Shown here: in pieces, positions 12,476-26,000 of the stretch
How positions within the stretch are numbered: the first letter of the stretch is position 1
Layout of the letters: each line of letters starts with the position of its first letter
From: Protula sp. h YS-2021
Taxonomy: Eukaryota > Annelida > Polychaeta > Sabellida > Serpulidae
DNA: 64,000 nucleotides
Assembly: GCA_949752745.1 (NCBI GenBank)
Contig: OX457026.1
Coordinates: 27,342,116 to 27,406,115 of the forward strand
Direction of reading: 5' to 3'
The notes under the pieces: model-generated
Database searches by the model: none
What the model saw: the letters and a program-made list of their open reading frames with translations, nothing else
What the model was told of the DNA's origin: nothing
Program-made: the position numbers and the translations under genes

Positions 12476-15425
12476 TTGTGTGACACAGCTACCTCACGTT
12501 ATCAGCTACCTCACGTGATACAGCTATCTCACGTGATACAGCTACCTCACGTGATACAGCTACCTCACGTGATACAGCTACCTCATGTGATAGAGCTACC
12601 TCACGTGATACAGCTACCTCACGTGATACAGCTACCTGATGTGATACAGCTACCTCGCGTGATACAGCTACCTCACGTGATACAGCTACCTCACGTGATA
12701 CAGCTACCTCACGTGATACAGCTACCTCACGTGATACAGCTACCTCATGTGATAGAGCTACCTCACGTGATACAGCTACCTGATGTGATACAGCTACCTC
12801 ACGTAATACAGCTACCTCGCGTGATACAGCTACCTCACGTGATACACCTACCTCACGTGATACACCTACCTCACGTGATACACCTACCTCACGTGATACA
12901 GCTACCTCATGTGATATAGCTACCTCACGTGATACAGCTACCTCACGTGATACAGCTACCTCACGTGATACAGCTACCTCACGTGATACAGCTACCTCAC
13001 GTGATACAGCTACCTCGTGTGATACAGCTACCTCACGTGATACAGCTACCTCACGTGATACAGCTACCCCATGTGATATAGCTACCTCCCGTGATACAGC
13101 TACCTCACGTGATACAGCTACCTCACGTGATACAGCTACTTCACGTGATAGAGTTACATCACGTGATACAGCTACCTCATGTGATACAGCTACCTCATGT
13201 GATACAGCTACCTCACGTGATACAGCTACCTCACGTGATACAGCTACCTCACGTGATACAGCTACCTCACGTGATACAGCTACCTCACGCGATAAAGCTA
13301 CCTCACGTGATACAGCTACCTCACGTGATACAGCTACCTCATGTGATAGAGCTACCTCACGTGATACAGCTACCTCACGTGATACAGCTACCTGATGTGA
13401 TACAGCTACCTCACGTGATACAGCTACCTCACGTGATACAGCTACCTCATGTGATAGAGCTACCTCACGTGATACAGCTACCTCACGTGATACAGCTACT
13501 TCACGTGATAGAGTTACATCACGTGATACAGCTACCTCATGTGATACAGCTACCTCATGTGATACAGCTACCTCACGTGATACAGCTACCTCACGTGATA
13601 CAGCTACCTCACGTGATACAGCTACCTCACGCGATAAAGCTACCTCACGTGATACAGCTACCTCACGTGATACAGCTACCTCATGTGATACAGCTACCTC
13701 ACGTGATACAGCTACCTCACGTGATACAGCTACCTCACGCGATAAAGCTACCTCACGTGATACAGCTACCTCACGTGATACAGCTACCTCACGTGATACA
13801 GCTACCTCACGTGATACAGCTACCTCATGTGATAGAGCTACCTCACGTGATACAGCTACCTCACGTGATACAGCTACCTCACGTGATATGGCTACCTCAT
13901 GTGATACAGCTACCTCACGTGATATGGCTACCTCACGTGATACAGCTACCTCACGTGAAACAGCTACCTCACGTGATACAGCTACCTCACGTGATATGGC
14001 TACCTCATGTGATACAGCTACCTCACGTGATACAGCTACCTCACGTGATACAGCTACCTCACGTGATACAGCTACCTCACGTGATACAGCTACCTCACGT
14101 GATACAGCTACCTCACGTGATACACCTACCTCACGTGATACACCTACCTCACGTGATACAGCTACCTCATGTGATATAGCTACCTCACGTGATACAGCTA
14201 CCTCACGTGATACAGCTACCTCACGTGATACAGCTACCTCACGTGATACAGCTACCTCACGTGATACAGCTACCTCACGTGATACAGCTACCCCATGTGA
14301 TAAAGCTACCTCCCGTGATACAGCTACCTCACGTGATACAGCTACTTCACGTGATAGAGTTACATCACGTGATACAGCTACCTCATGTGATACAGCTACC
14401 TCATGTGATAGAGCTACCTCACGTGATACAGCTACCTCACGTGATACAGCTACCTCACGTGATACAGCTACCTCACGCGATAAAGCTACCTCACGTGATA
14501 CAGCTACCTCACGTGATACAGCTACCTCATGTGATACAGCTACCTCACGTGATACAGCTACCTCACGTGATACAGCTACCTCACGCGATAAAGCTACCTC
14601 ACGTGATACAGCTACCTCACGTGATACAGCTACCTCACGTGATACAGCTACCTCACGTGATACAGCTACCTCATGTGATAGAGCTACCTCACGTGATACA
14701 GCTACCTCACGTGATATGGCTACCTCATGTGATACAGCTACCTCACGTGATATGGCTACCTCATGTGATACAGCTACCTCACGTGATACAGCTACCTCAC
14801 GTGATACAGCTACCTCATGTGATAGAGTTACATCACGTGATACAGCTACCTCATGTGATACAGCTACCTCACGTGATACAGCTACCTCACGTGATACAGC
14901 TACCTCATGTGATACAGCTACCTCACATGATACAGCTACCTCACGTGATAGAGTTACATCACGTGATACAGCTACCTCATGTGATACAGCTACCTCGCGT
15001 GATACAGCTACCTCACGTGATACAGCTGCCTCGCGTGATACAGCTACCTCACATGATACAGCTACCTCACGTGATACAGCTACCTCATGTGATAGAGCTA
15101 CCTCACGTGATACAGCTACCTCACGTGATACAGCTACCTCACGTGATACAGCTACCTCACGTGATACAGCTACCTCACGCGATAAAGCTACCTCACGTGA
15201 TACAGCTACCTCACGTGATACAGCTACCTCATGTGATACAGCTACCTCACGTCATACAGCTACCTCACGTCATACAGCTACCTCACGTGATACAGCTACC
15301 TCATGTGATACAGCTACCTCACGTGATACAGCTACCTCACGTGATACAGCTACCTCACGTGATATGGCTACCTCATGTGATACAGCTACCTCACGTGATA
15401 GAGCTACATCACGTGATACAGCTAG
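12476..15425. repeat. 18-bp minisatellite, ~163 copies, each with TCACGTGA
   Basis: The unit is 'tcacgtgatacagctacc'. Most copies hold the 8-bp palindrome TCACGTGA, the classic bHLH-ZIP E-box; common variants are TCATGTGA and TCACGCGA. Rarer variants mark higher-order copying: 'gagttacatc' at 13151 and 13511 (360 bp = 20 units) and 'gctacctcatgtgatatagc' at 12901 and 14161 (1260 bp = 70 units). Because the unit is a multiple of three and lacks stops, long open frames (up to 529 codons) run through it; they are products of the period. The array ends at 'gctagcacgactgaattagc'. Confidence 0.97.
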
Positions 15426-15929
15426 CACGACTGAATTAGCCTTACGGCAGGGTGCGAAATGTGATTTACATTTTTAAAACTATTATTTTTTCATTTATCT
15501 CCTTTTGGAAATGGGACGGGGGGTTACAGTCATTCAAGATCAACAAACACTTAGCAAGTTCGGAGCATTTTTTTTTTTTTGGCAAGAGGATTTAATAAGA
15601 TTTTTTCAAAATATCTGTAATGTATATTAATTACCGAAAATTGAGAAAAACAAGAATTAATTGGTGCCATTACAGAAGTACATGTGATTTTAAAGTTAAC
15701 ACCATTTATATGCCTTCATGATGGGTACAGTTTACGATGTTGTACTCTTAGCAATTCGTTATGTAGATGTGATGTGTTTCTTTAGTACTTTTGCAATACT
15801 AAACTGAAGTTTGTTAGATTTCTAATTCTTAATTTCAACAGGGTTAAAAAAAAATAGAAGGTTTGACAATTTAGACAGCTTGTGGCACAATGCAAACACA
15901 GACCAATTGTAGCTAGTCAAGTGTTGCCA

Positions 15930-15944
15930 GATCAGTTGTCGTGG
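15930..15944. repeat. Inverted short word, right side of the 18-bp array
   Basis: 'gatcagttgtcgtgg', followed by 'attcc', is the reverse complement of the word array at 12361-12455; with flanks, 'ggaatccacgacaactgatc' matches the left copy around 12419-12440. It marks the likely right end of an element enclosing the 18-bp array. Confidence 0.6.
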
Positions 15945-16299
15945 ATTCCTTAGAGACGTCTACCCATAAAAACAAAGCTGCACTAGTTTTTACATCTTCT
16001 ACAAAATATGTTTCAAGACATTCATCATTTCTGCAATACTAATTTGACCTAATGTGCATTTAAAGCCAATGAGATTATTTCAGAGCGTCAGTGTAAACAG
16101 ATACATAAACTCTACACATTGTCTAAATGTAGCACACATTAGAACCGTTCTAAGGAGTGTCACTGTATAAACGAAGTTCAGTATCACATCCTTTGAGTAT
16201 TCATTCGCTTGGATCGATAACAGTATGGCCTAATCTTAGGCCGAGTCACTTAAAATCGCAAATAAAAAATAATTGGCCAGACTTGGTCAAAAAATTTTG

Positions 16300-16346
<47 letters not shown>

Positions 16347-19300
16347 GTTAACTAATCGGCTGGGTATACAAAAGTAGCAAAGTTTACCCAGAAGGCAGAA
16401 AAAGTGCTGAAAATGGCTTTCCACAACATAAATTTATGGTGAATGGACACAAAAACATAACAGACAATGTCTGGCCAAAAATTTTAATTTTTGTTCTGAA
16501 GAGCTGATGCTATCCGAAGCAGCACGTTTGTTTAACAAGTGGTTGCTGAACCTGTTCAAATATCATAATTCGGGGCCTTTTTTCAGCCAATGTTGTTTTG
16601 ATAATCTTTTTTTTATAATGAAGCCATTTAAAAATAAATTGACCGTTTCTATATCGTTTTGCTGGCAGCCACTGTGAATTCTTCCAACTGCCGACTGAAG
16701 GCATCCCCCTCTTCCTCCCCAAAGCCATCCAAATAAATAAAAATTGAGATCGAACCAATACTAGACGCAGTTGACACCGCATGTAGTTCACTTCTGATTT
16801 ACTTTTTTAATAGTGGCAACAGCACGAGACACTAAATTAGTCATTTCAAGTCACATAGCAGCGCGCACACAGCTGCGCAGGCCTATTCGCCGCGTCGTTT
16901 AATATCCTCAGATTAGTCACTTGGTGACACGATGTTTATGACTAAATCACTGGACTAAGGCCCAATCCGGCTGTACTCACATGCGTCAATCATATGAGAT
17001 GGCCGAGTGACGTCACCTATATGGCGTATCGGCTCAATAGATAGTCGGGATGAGCTTAAAAAATGAAGATAAATTAAGAAATTATATAAAATGTTTCACT
17101 TTTAATTAAACGCGATGAAAATCCTTTTTTCTTTGATTTCAAGCAATTTGGTGACGCAGATACATCAAGCCTCGGAACAGATCAGCAACATGGTGTGCAC
17201 GAATTCAAATCGCGGCCATCTAGCATCCATATTTTAACTTGGCTAACCTATAGCTTCTCTAATTGCGTGATGATGTGATGAATTCTGCTCAAGGCACTGC
17301 AATCGTGTCCATCTGGAACAAAATAAAACCAAAAGCTAAAAAAAAATGTTCTTGGAAATAAATATCTTTATTAATGATGACAAGATTCCGCTGGAAGAGT
17401 TATGAAGAAGAATTATTCTACAGTTTAAATCCATACTCAACTGGTCATAGAAACTTTGGAAACGGGATCACAGAATAATCTGGCCAAACAAAAGTGGAGA
17501 AAATATAAGAGTGTGACATGTAAGTGTTCATAAAATTTTCTATTTTAAAGGGGGTCAGACGAAGGTCATACAGAACAAAAACAAATAAATAAAAAAATTG
17601 ATAAACTCGACCAAAGCTGCAAAATGTGTCAGTGGTGCGGAATTCCTTTCGATAAAAGTAGAGTGTTTATGTTTTACAGTTTATAGAATGAACTTGGGGT
17701 TAACAGTGCTTGATATCAGAGCTTTAAACATGCCAGCTTGTACATACAGATAAGACACGTAAATATGTAAGTGGCCACTGTCTAGTTACGTGGATTTATC
17801 ACACGCATTTGATCCCACTGAACAGCTTCTGTATACGATTCATCTTCAGTGACACAAGCCTGGGACACTTCTCATCACTTGTGTGTTAATCCTTCTGCCC
17901 CGTCATTCTCTTTTTATGGCAGAGTGGCATTTTTAAACAGTAGGTGCTATAAGGGCATGAGAGCTGGTCCTCAGTAATGCTCGACAATATCATAAAGAAC
18001 CAATCATATTTGTGCGCGATCCTACACGCGGGAAAAGATTCGAAAAGAACCTCAATTACATACTGAAAACTGCGTCAGTTTTTCTCGGTTTTCTGTAATC
18101 AGTTTTCAGTATAGAGCACTTGATATATATAGCCTTAACTTTGACCCCAAAGCACTGAGAAAAGGTTGAAGAGAACTGGAGTTGAACTGTGTCCTGTGAG
18201 CTGGACGGATAGCTGGTACTCGCTAGCATTCCATTCACTTCGTCAAAGCTCACTACATATATATGAAAATTATTTTGTAAAGTATAAATCACCCCTTCAT
18301 TTAATTTTCGTACGAAAGAGAACATAAAATTCACTCGCATCCTCTGAAGAATTTATTTCCTCTTCTATCAGTCTTGCTTTTTTTTCTGTAAAAGTTTAGT
18401 CACCCCATTACTGTTTAACTGTTTGGGATTTACGGCGGTGCCAGCACCAGGTTTTTCTCGTTTTTAGAGTTTCTTACTGCTTACCACGGATATTTTTCTG
18501 GTAGAATAACAGTGAGTTTTCGCCATCATATCAAAACAGTGACCAAATACGCACATCAATACAAATCAGGAGAAGGGGCAGACTGTTTACAAAACATACA
18601 CGTCGGTCAGTAACACTTGTTATATACCCAGTCTACTGGAATAAAAAACAAAGGAATAATTTTCTTTTGAAATTCGTCATCAATAAATCTTTACAAGGAG
18701 AAAAAAATTTTTGCGCAAAAAAAGAAGTTTGTTCTGAAAATAGCCATGGAAAAGCGATATCTTGTCGCTCTGAGAAGCCTGCTACAAACTCCTAATTTAT
18801 TATCGGTCAATCTGAACCAAACACGATCACGTTTTTCTGTTTAGACAACACGTGGCAAAAACAAGGAAATGCTCAGAAACGGGTCGCGAAATATCTGCAG
18901 TTTTTATGTTTATTTACTTATTTTGTTTATTTATTTATTTATATATATTTTTTTTTTTGAGGGGGGGGGGGGAGTTGTCATGTCAAAATAATTTTAACCA
19001 GTGTTAATTCTAGACGCATTATTAAACCTTTAACTGTCTAACCATTACTACGCAAAATCGGGGCAATTTATTTTAAAAAGCACACGAATAAATGGCTGCA
19101 GTCGGGAGATTGAGAAGGTCTGCTGAGCTTCCCCAGAACACTGCTTGGCAGAGATTCCTGCGCAAAGAAACACTCTCGTTTTGGAATCCTAAAAACAGCT
19201 CGGTAGAGGCTTCATAAAACAAAGGCCACAAGCCTTGTGGGGTTTCCTTTCTCCAAACATGCGTGAAACTAAACGACATGCATTTCTGAGTGCTCCTAAT

Positions 19301-20121
19301 CTTCTGCTCAAACTTAACTAACAGCCCCCCCCCCCTACCCTTAAAAAAATTTGGAGACAATTCCACTGAGCCCAATTTTTTGTGGCCGCTAAAGGGACCA
19401 GCAAGCAGCAGATCCCTGCAAAGCCCAACGACAGCTCCGTCGGTACAGATTCTGTCCTGGCAAAAGCCGTGGGCACTGATCATATGGTTAGTTGGACGAC
19501 TAAGTGTTTATGACACCAGTTGCGCTTGATTACACGCGGACTGCACTATCATTTCCGCTCGCACTCCACCATTGAAAACAGCAAGTGGCAGGAAATGGCG
19601 ACAACTAAATAACAGCCTTGCCGACCTCCCATTGCCATTCTTAATGCAGTCAATCACAGAAAATGGTTGAAGATTTCTAGTGTCTTCTTCGCCTTTATTG
19701 AAGTTAAAAGTAAATTGATATGATCGTAAAGGAATCCTTACTGTGGCTTGTGTATACAGGGTCAATGGTGGGTGCAAACGCTACGCATCAATCGACCGAG
19801 GACAACCTTGCTTTTTATTTTTGTTAAAAAAAACAGTTGTTAAATAACAGACGTTGTTAGCGCGTAAACTAGTATTTTGAACAGTTGAAGCAAGTGAAAA
19901 GTGCTACATAGGCTTCCATGGAAAGTGAAAAATAGAGCCTAACCCTGCAGCCGTCATCCATGACATAACAAAAACCACGCTACTTCCTTTATCTATATCT
20001 TTTTTTGAAGACATGCAACCAGAGATTAAAAGTTTTCGCTTCTGTATTTAAAAAGATTGGATATCGTCCCCCACAAAAGTACGGCACCCCAATACGTGAC
20101 AGCTCTTCGAAAAAAAGTAAT
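15945..20121. other. Unassigned stretch with homopolymers
   Basis: Holds a 42-base A run (16303-16344), a G run near 18961 and a C run near 19325. Overlapping open frames at 19073-19483 (-, 136 codons) and 19290-19529 (+) have no recognised motif. No splice-bounded exon was identified. Confidence 0.4.
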
Positions 20122-20480
20122 AAAATCAGGCATCATGTGAGTACTAAAATCATGCATCATGTGGCCACTGAAATCAGGCATCATGTGACCACTGAAATCA
20201 GGCATCGTGTCACCACTAAAATGGGGCATCACGTGACCGCTAAAATCGGGCATCGTGTTACCACGAAAAGCAGGCATTGAGTGACCACTGAAATCAGACA
20301 TGATGCGACCACTGAAATCAGGCATTGTGTGACCACTAAAATCGGGCATCAGTGACCGCTAAAATCGGGCATCATGTTACAACGAAAATCAGCCATTGAG
20401 TGATCACTGAAATCAGATATGGTGCGACCACTAAAATCAGGCATGAAGTGACCACTGAAATGAGGCATCATGTGACCGCA
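20122..20480. repeat. 24-bp minisatellite, ~15 copies
   Basis: The unit is close to 'catcatgtgaccactgaaat' plus 'cagg', with substitutions in nearly every copy. It stays open in two frames on both strands (His/Val/Thr-rich forward, Pro/Asp/Phe/Ser-rich reverse), as expected when 24 is a multiple of three. Not called as a gene. Confidence 0.9.
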
Positions 20481-22951
20481 GTCTGATTTACTGTAACACT
20501 GACCATGGAAGTAAGGGTTGTTTGTATGATTTATGCAACTTGACATCAATTACATTGAATCGAATTCTCATCACAGAGAATGAAAAGTCGTAGAAATCAG
20601 CAAGAGTACACCTCAGATACAAGGAAAACCACTAAATACGGCGAAACTCGAAATGACATTAATAACCAATGGACATGTGCCATCAAAGGGGACACTTCCG
20701 GAAGGAAACCAGTTTGAAGTACTGTCCACTTTAATGAAGTCCAAATTGCAGTCATGCTCGTTTGCTCAGAGGCATCCAGCCGAGTATGTTGGCATTGCTT
20801 GGGTTTTACGCCTCAGCGGGTAAAACAGGCGAGACCAGTTATCCATGAATTCCGTCTCATCCAATACCATTTAATTTTTAAAATTAAGCAAGAAAAAATG
20901 ATTTATTAATTTTAATAAATTGAGTATTAATTTCTTGAATCACGAAAGCTAATGCCGCTAAAGTTTCCTGTGTTCTTCAAACGGCAAAACACAGCGAATT
21001 CCGTCTTGCAAACAGACGACTTATTTTTTTTTTCATACAAGTAACTCCCGTTGTTTGAGGGTTGCTGTTGATGTTTACACACGCACTAACGCGGCCTATG
21101 TTTTTTTTATTTATTTATTTTTATAGCGTTTCGGGAATACCACTTCTTATAAACACAAGAAATCGTGTATAAACATATATTTTTTATGCAAATGAAAACA
21201 TTACATGGAATGTCATTCAAACTGGAAAGTAATTTCTAAGAGATTGATTTTTTAGTTATATATCTGACATTGAAACAAAGGGAAAACACTCCGCGAAACA
21301 TAATTTTAAAGGAAACGGTAAAGTTCACATTCAGGGAAACATTCAGAATTGTTTTCTACATGCCCGAAACGTGCCGAGGATAATCGGTAGAACTCGAGGC
21401 CAATTTCGTCTCAGATCTTTTAAGAACACTGACAACATGCACACTGATTCTAAATGCCTTTTTCGGTATAACATATTAATTAACATCTTGCTTCCATGAG
21501 TTATGGAATGATGTATAGCGTTGGTGACGACGCAGTATCGTTTTCGCAGCCGCTATTAGGGCAAAATAGCAGTTGACAATTTAAGTGAGCGTTGGCATGC
21601 CATGGCTAATTAGCACATAACTAATGCGCATAATTACAAGCATTATGCACTTATGACCGACCAATCACCGTTAATTATACACCTTATACATGATAGCGTG
21701 AAACTGCAAACAGCGCGTGGCACGTGACCGATATCTTATCATTAAAACAAGACGCCGCGACTAACAGTGGACAAAGCAATCGCGTACAGTGATTCTGTGA
21801 CGACAATTCCCCTTTACTTTTTTTTTTGAGTTATTTGCGTTAATTATGCTATTATGCACTCGACACTCTTGGTCGTGTATTATGTGAAGGCATTATTTTC
21901 CTTGTAAGCAATCTGTTGTGTACTGCTATCAAAGCTATAATGGCGGGCGATAATACCTGCTCACAAAAAAAAAATAACAATAAAAAGAGAGATAAAAAGA
22001 AAAAAACTGAAATACAGAGAAAGAGAAATAGGCACTAGAATACGCACTTCACAAATCGCGAGTCAGCATGCACTGGGCAAGTGTCAAATACTCGCAGAGC
22101 GAACGATTTGAATTTTTTTATCAGACTTGGCCACTTTCAAGTTAGTACGGAGCTTATGCTCACGCTTCCGTAGGTAACCAGTTATGGAATTAGAGTTTCA
22201 AAATGTCAGATATTTTGACGGCTGTTGTCTTTTAAGTGACGTTAAAAATTTGTCGAGTAATTTTACCGTCAGAAATGCTCCGTCTCCATGACGACAGCGG
22301 CGGGATCCTCCAGGTACGCGCTAACAAATGCAGCAACACTATCAGAGGTGAACCTACAACCAACACTTGGCTTGCGATCTGCCGAAATGTTAGGAGCAAT
22401 TCTCCCCTCACCCCTCCCTCCCCCCCTCCCTCCCTCTAATCCCCCACCACATTATTGCTGTATTTAAAAGCATTTTACATGTTAAAATGTAAAGACAACA
22501 ACACGACATAAAATTTTTTTTGTCATTATAATTTTTTTCAATACAAGTCAAAAATATATTTCCTTTATCCATTTAAAAAATATCGAGGGAGAAACAGCAT
22601 ACGACGGTACTGTGATATATATTGATCCCCCTGTTTACACTTCCCAATTCAGTTGTTTTCCTCACAAAACAGAGATATTGTCTAGGCCATGAGACGAAAA
22701 ACACGCAAATAAATAGATTCAAAATTATGTAAAACTCTACAGTACAAGTACACTAGTTCTCAGCAGCATACAGGACGACAGCATTCTCAGTCACATTTCT
22801 TAGCAGAATACTATTTCGTTCATTTAAAAATAACAACACGAGTGTGACACGTGCAATTTCCCATACCACAAAATATTTTACTAGAAAAATAACGCTTTGG
22901 GTGAGAGGGGTGTATCGGGGTTTGTAACAGTTATTTATATCAACAGTTAGT
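20481..22951. other. Unassigned stretch with a TAATTA/ATGCAT-rich segment
   Basis: No exon is supported. At 21590-21900 homeodomain-type and octamer-like words cluster: 'ctaattagcacataactaat', 'gcgcataattac', 'cattatgcac', 'gttaattatac', 'gcgttaattatgc'. This could be a regulatory element or simply AT bias. 22410-22450 is C-rich. If the minus-strand gene ends at 22952, its 3' UTR lies in 22500-22950. Confidence 0.35.
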
Positions 22952-23085
22952 TTACTTGAACGGCTGCATCGGTGAAACGGGTACGTCTGGAGGCGGGTAA
23001 AATGCGGCGTGCTTGTGGTCACCCCAATCTACCAGGCATAAACGCGGATACACGTGCATCGATGGGTACTCCTCTTCTCCCATGT
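22952..23085 (-). CDS. TXNDC16-like exon 19, terminal, with stop
   Basis: The acceptor 'acttgacag' precedes AC ATG GGA GAA; the two leading bases complete a codon with the last G of exon 18 (G|AC, Asp). It encodes MGEEEYPSMHVYPRLCLV, then a Trp/His-rich stretch and a Pro-rich tail ending PVSPMQPFK and TAA at 22952-22954. It lies 5.8 kb from exon 18; an intervening phase 1-1 exon cannot be excluded. Confidence 0.72.
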
Positions 23086-26000
23086 CTGTCAAGTTTTTAA
23101 AAAGAGATGTTAGCTAGATTTTGTTCGATCAGCAACTAAAACTATTTTATATCCTTCAATGGTAATACAGGGATTAATGGTATTCAGTGGTCTAAAACAA
23201 GACCGTTCACTTAATGGTCACTTCATTGGCACTCTACGTCACAAGTCATGATCATTTTAACAAAACATCAAAAATATAAACATCATTCCACAAAGATAAA
23301 ACAAAGCAAATCATCCTTTTATATGAATTCAGTTACACACTTAATGTAGTTTGCGAAACGAAACGAAACACAAAATGCAGCGGCCTCAATTTAAGGGACT
23401 TTCTTTTCTAAAGTTTGGAAGAAATCATTTTATTTTTTCGTTATATTTGAATTTTATTTGTGTATATTTGCATTTTCTTTTCACCTCTGCCACTTTAAAA
23501 AGATTCATTTAACCAATAATCTGACCCTGTGTGGGGGGTCAGGGAAAAAATTTTCCCGTTTCATTTCGTTCCGCAAGCTACAGCAGGCCCAGTTGCACTG
23601 CGCGACATTTCATCTCTAATACGGCTAAAAAGAAAGCTTCTTAGACCATTTGGGGGGGGGGGGGGGAGGCGGGGCGGGGGTGTACAAACTATATAAAGTT
23701 GTTACAAAAATGTGTCCTACAATTTGTATGTACTCAGCAGATTAAAATAAAGGAGTAAGGGTTTCACTCATTTAACCCTTTTACCAGTGAAGAGCAGACG
23801 AGGACGTTCTGACCCACATTCCAGACGCACCAAACCTTATTTGCACATAAAAATCAAGTGTCCCCCTCCCCCTTTCCCTATTGGCCAAAGATTAGGATTA
23901 AACACCAAAATGCGTCCGGGCATACAATAAGATGCTTCGCGCTTTAATTTTTTTTTTTTTTTTGCAACTTTTTGTTCTTAAATATATGCACAATAAAACA
24001 CTTTGATTCCTCTTTAGTGAAACGGGTTTTTTTTCTGTTTATCTGATAAATAAAATATCAGACGGATAAAGGGTGTTCCAGTTTTCTTAAGGACGAGGCG
24101 GCTGTGGTATTAAAGGCGTTACTCCTAAAAAGAACACGGTTTTGTGACTAAAATCTAGAACTTGGCTCCCGAAAAATTTAAATTCTATAACGTTACGTCA
24201 AGGCGAAAAAAATCACCAACTGCAAATTGACAAGATCGAAAAGGATTGGAAAATTAAAAAAGTTTACAGATATTTTATTTCACTCTAATATATCGATGAC
24301 AAGATTGGTAATCAATCCAAAAACCCAGTTACGGCAGTCCACTCGCGGCACCACTGGAAAGTGGTGTACACGTGGTATCCGCGTGGGCATTGGAAAGTGG
24401 TGTACACGTGGTAATCGCATGTGCACTGGAAAGTGGGATGCATATGGTATTCGCGTGGGCACTGGTGGATTGGGGAGTTGTCGTAACTGACATCCCTTGT
24501 CCCCTGTCAGATGTCCTATGTATCCTGTCAAATCTCTTAATGACGCTATTTTCGCCCACACATATATCACAGCTCCCCCTTCCCCCAGCTCTTTCCTGCT
24601 GCGGGAACTGCACCCCTCACCCCGTTCCCTTCTTCTGGGTGTTCTCACTATCACAGCTCATGCTCATTTGTTGCACCTTCGTTTTTTATCTAATTCATAG
24701 AGCGACCAATAAGTTAAGAACGAGACAGAGATGTTCAATAATCTATTATTTATATTTATTGTTTCTTGATAACATGGGCAAGTTTAAAATCAAATATAAA
24801 CAACTGAAAACTGAGATGTTTCATCTGCTGAAAAAGGTAAACCAGTTGAAAGACAAAGCTTCAAGTGACACTTATCTCAACACCAAAATATACATAAAAT
24901 TAAAACGCAGACGAAGTAAGCCCAGTACATCTATGTTTGTTAGATTTTGTAAATGTATGACAAAGGTGGAAACTGACAGCATTTTGATATGCTCAAATAG
25001 TCTCTTAAAATCAGGGCTCTTCCGGAAATGGTGCATAACATTATTATTATTAATATTAAATTAAACTGAAGTGCGTATAAAAAAACATATAATGATATAA
25101 AATAAAAATCTACTTCTGTATTGTTTGCCTTTAAAAATGTTGATCATCTCCCAACAGCACTAAGCTCTATGGTCAATATCCAAGACGACAGTGTTTATAA
25201 GATATACGAAAACAACTAAAACTAAAAGACATAACAAGAACCTGTTAATAAGAATTAATATGAATGTTCCTGCGCTTTTTTACATGTTTGACCCCCAACC
25301 CCCCCCCCCCCCACCCGCGAATATGACCGTGGGTTTAAATGTACTACATAATTCCACATATCTTTACATGGACAGGTATAGTGTGATATACCATACTTCG
25401 GGATGAACACTACTTTTTTTCAATTTTGACTTTTATCTCAGAGGTCTCATCCTTGAAAAAAACATTAATATTTAACGATGAATATTCAATGTAAGTTTTT
25501 GAATTATATAAACATATGAATATTTTATGAAAGTGAACAGGTGCTTTAACTGTATTTAAGTAATAATTTAAAGTATATCATTTTAATAAAGAAAAATCGT
25601 TAAAGGTGTAATCTACACTAGGAGCACTTTTCTTTCAGTAGAACCAGCTAACTCAAGAACTTGTCAGCGGAAATAATATGGAACTAAAACATACAGCATT
25701 CAAGCAGCTCAACTGAATGAAGCCACGAAGGTGAGATATTCAGTCATGCATGGCAGTGTATTTTTCATTTTCGGAAAGACACCGGGCGTTTTTGAAGATG
25801 AGAATGACCAGCTGTCGAACAGCGCGAGCATTGCGTGCTAGTGCTGTCCAGTGTCACTTTCGCTAACTGATTAGCTCATCCTTCATTACGCATGAATAAG
25901 ACGTCACAATGGTAATGAGGTAATTGTGCAAATTGCTGTGTGTTCAACAAGTCTCTTTACTCTTGTTTTCCCTTTTCTAATTATATTAACTATAAATATC

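Noticed and set aside
12476..15425. CRISPR-like appearance of a regular array
   Set aside because: There are no unique spacers; the whole unit repeats, and the genome is eukaryotic.
12476..15477. Open frames of 147-529 codons (Thr/Ser/Arg/Asp- or Leu/Pro/His-rich)
   Set aside because: They follow the 18-bp period in several frames at once and have no splice or start context; the DNA palindrome is conserved rather than one reading frame.
19073..19483. 136-codon minus-strand frame
   Set aside because: No motif, no splice logic, and a competing plus-strand frame; a poly-C run lies inside it.
20026..20549. Overlapping His/Thr-rich and Pro/Asp-rich frames
   Set aside because: Products of the 24-bp minisatellite on both strands.
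24372..25064. 230-codon plus-strand frame
   Set aside because: It begins inside a 36-bp repeat, has no recognisable domain, and the rest is AT-rich with hydrophobic and lysine-rich chance text.
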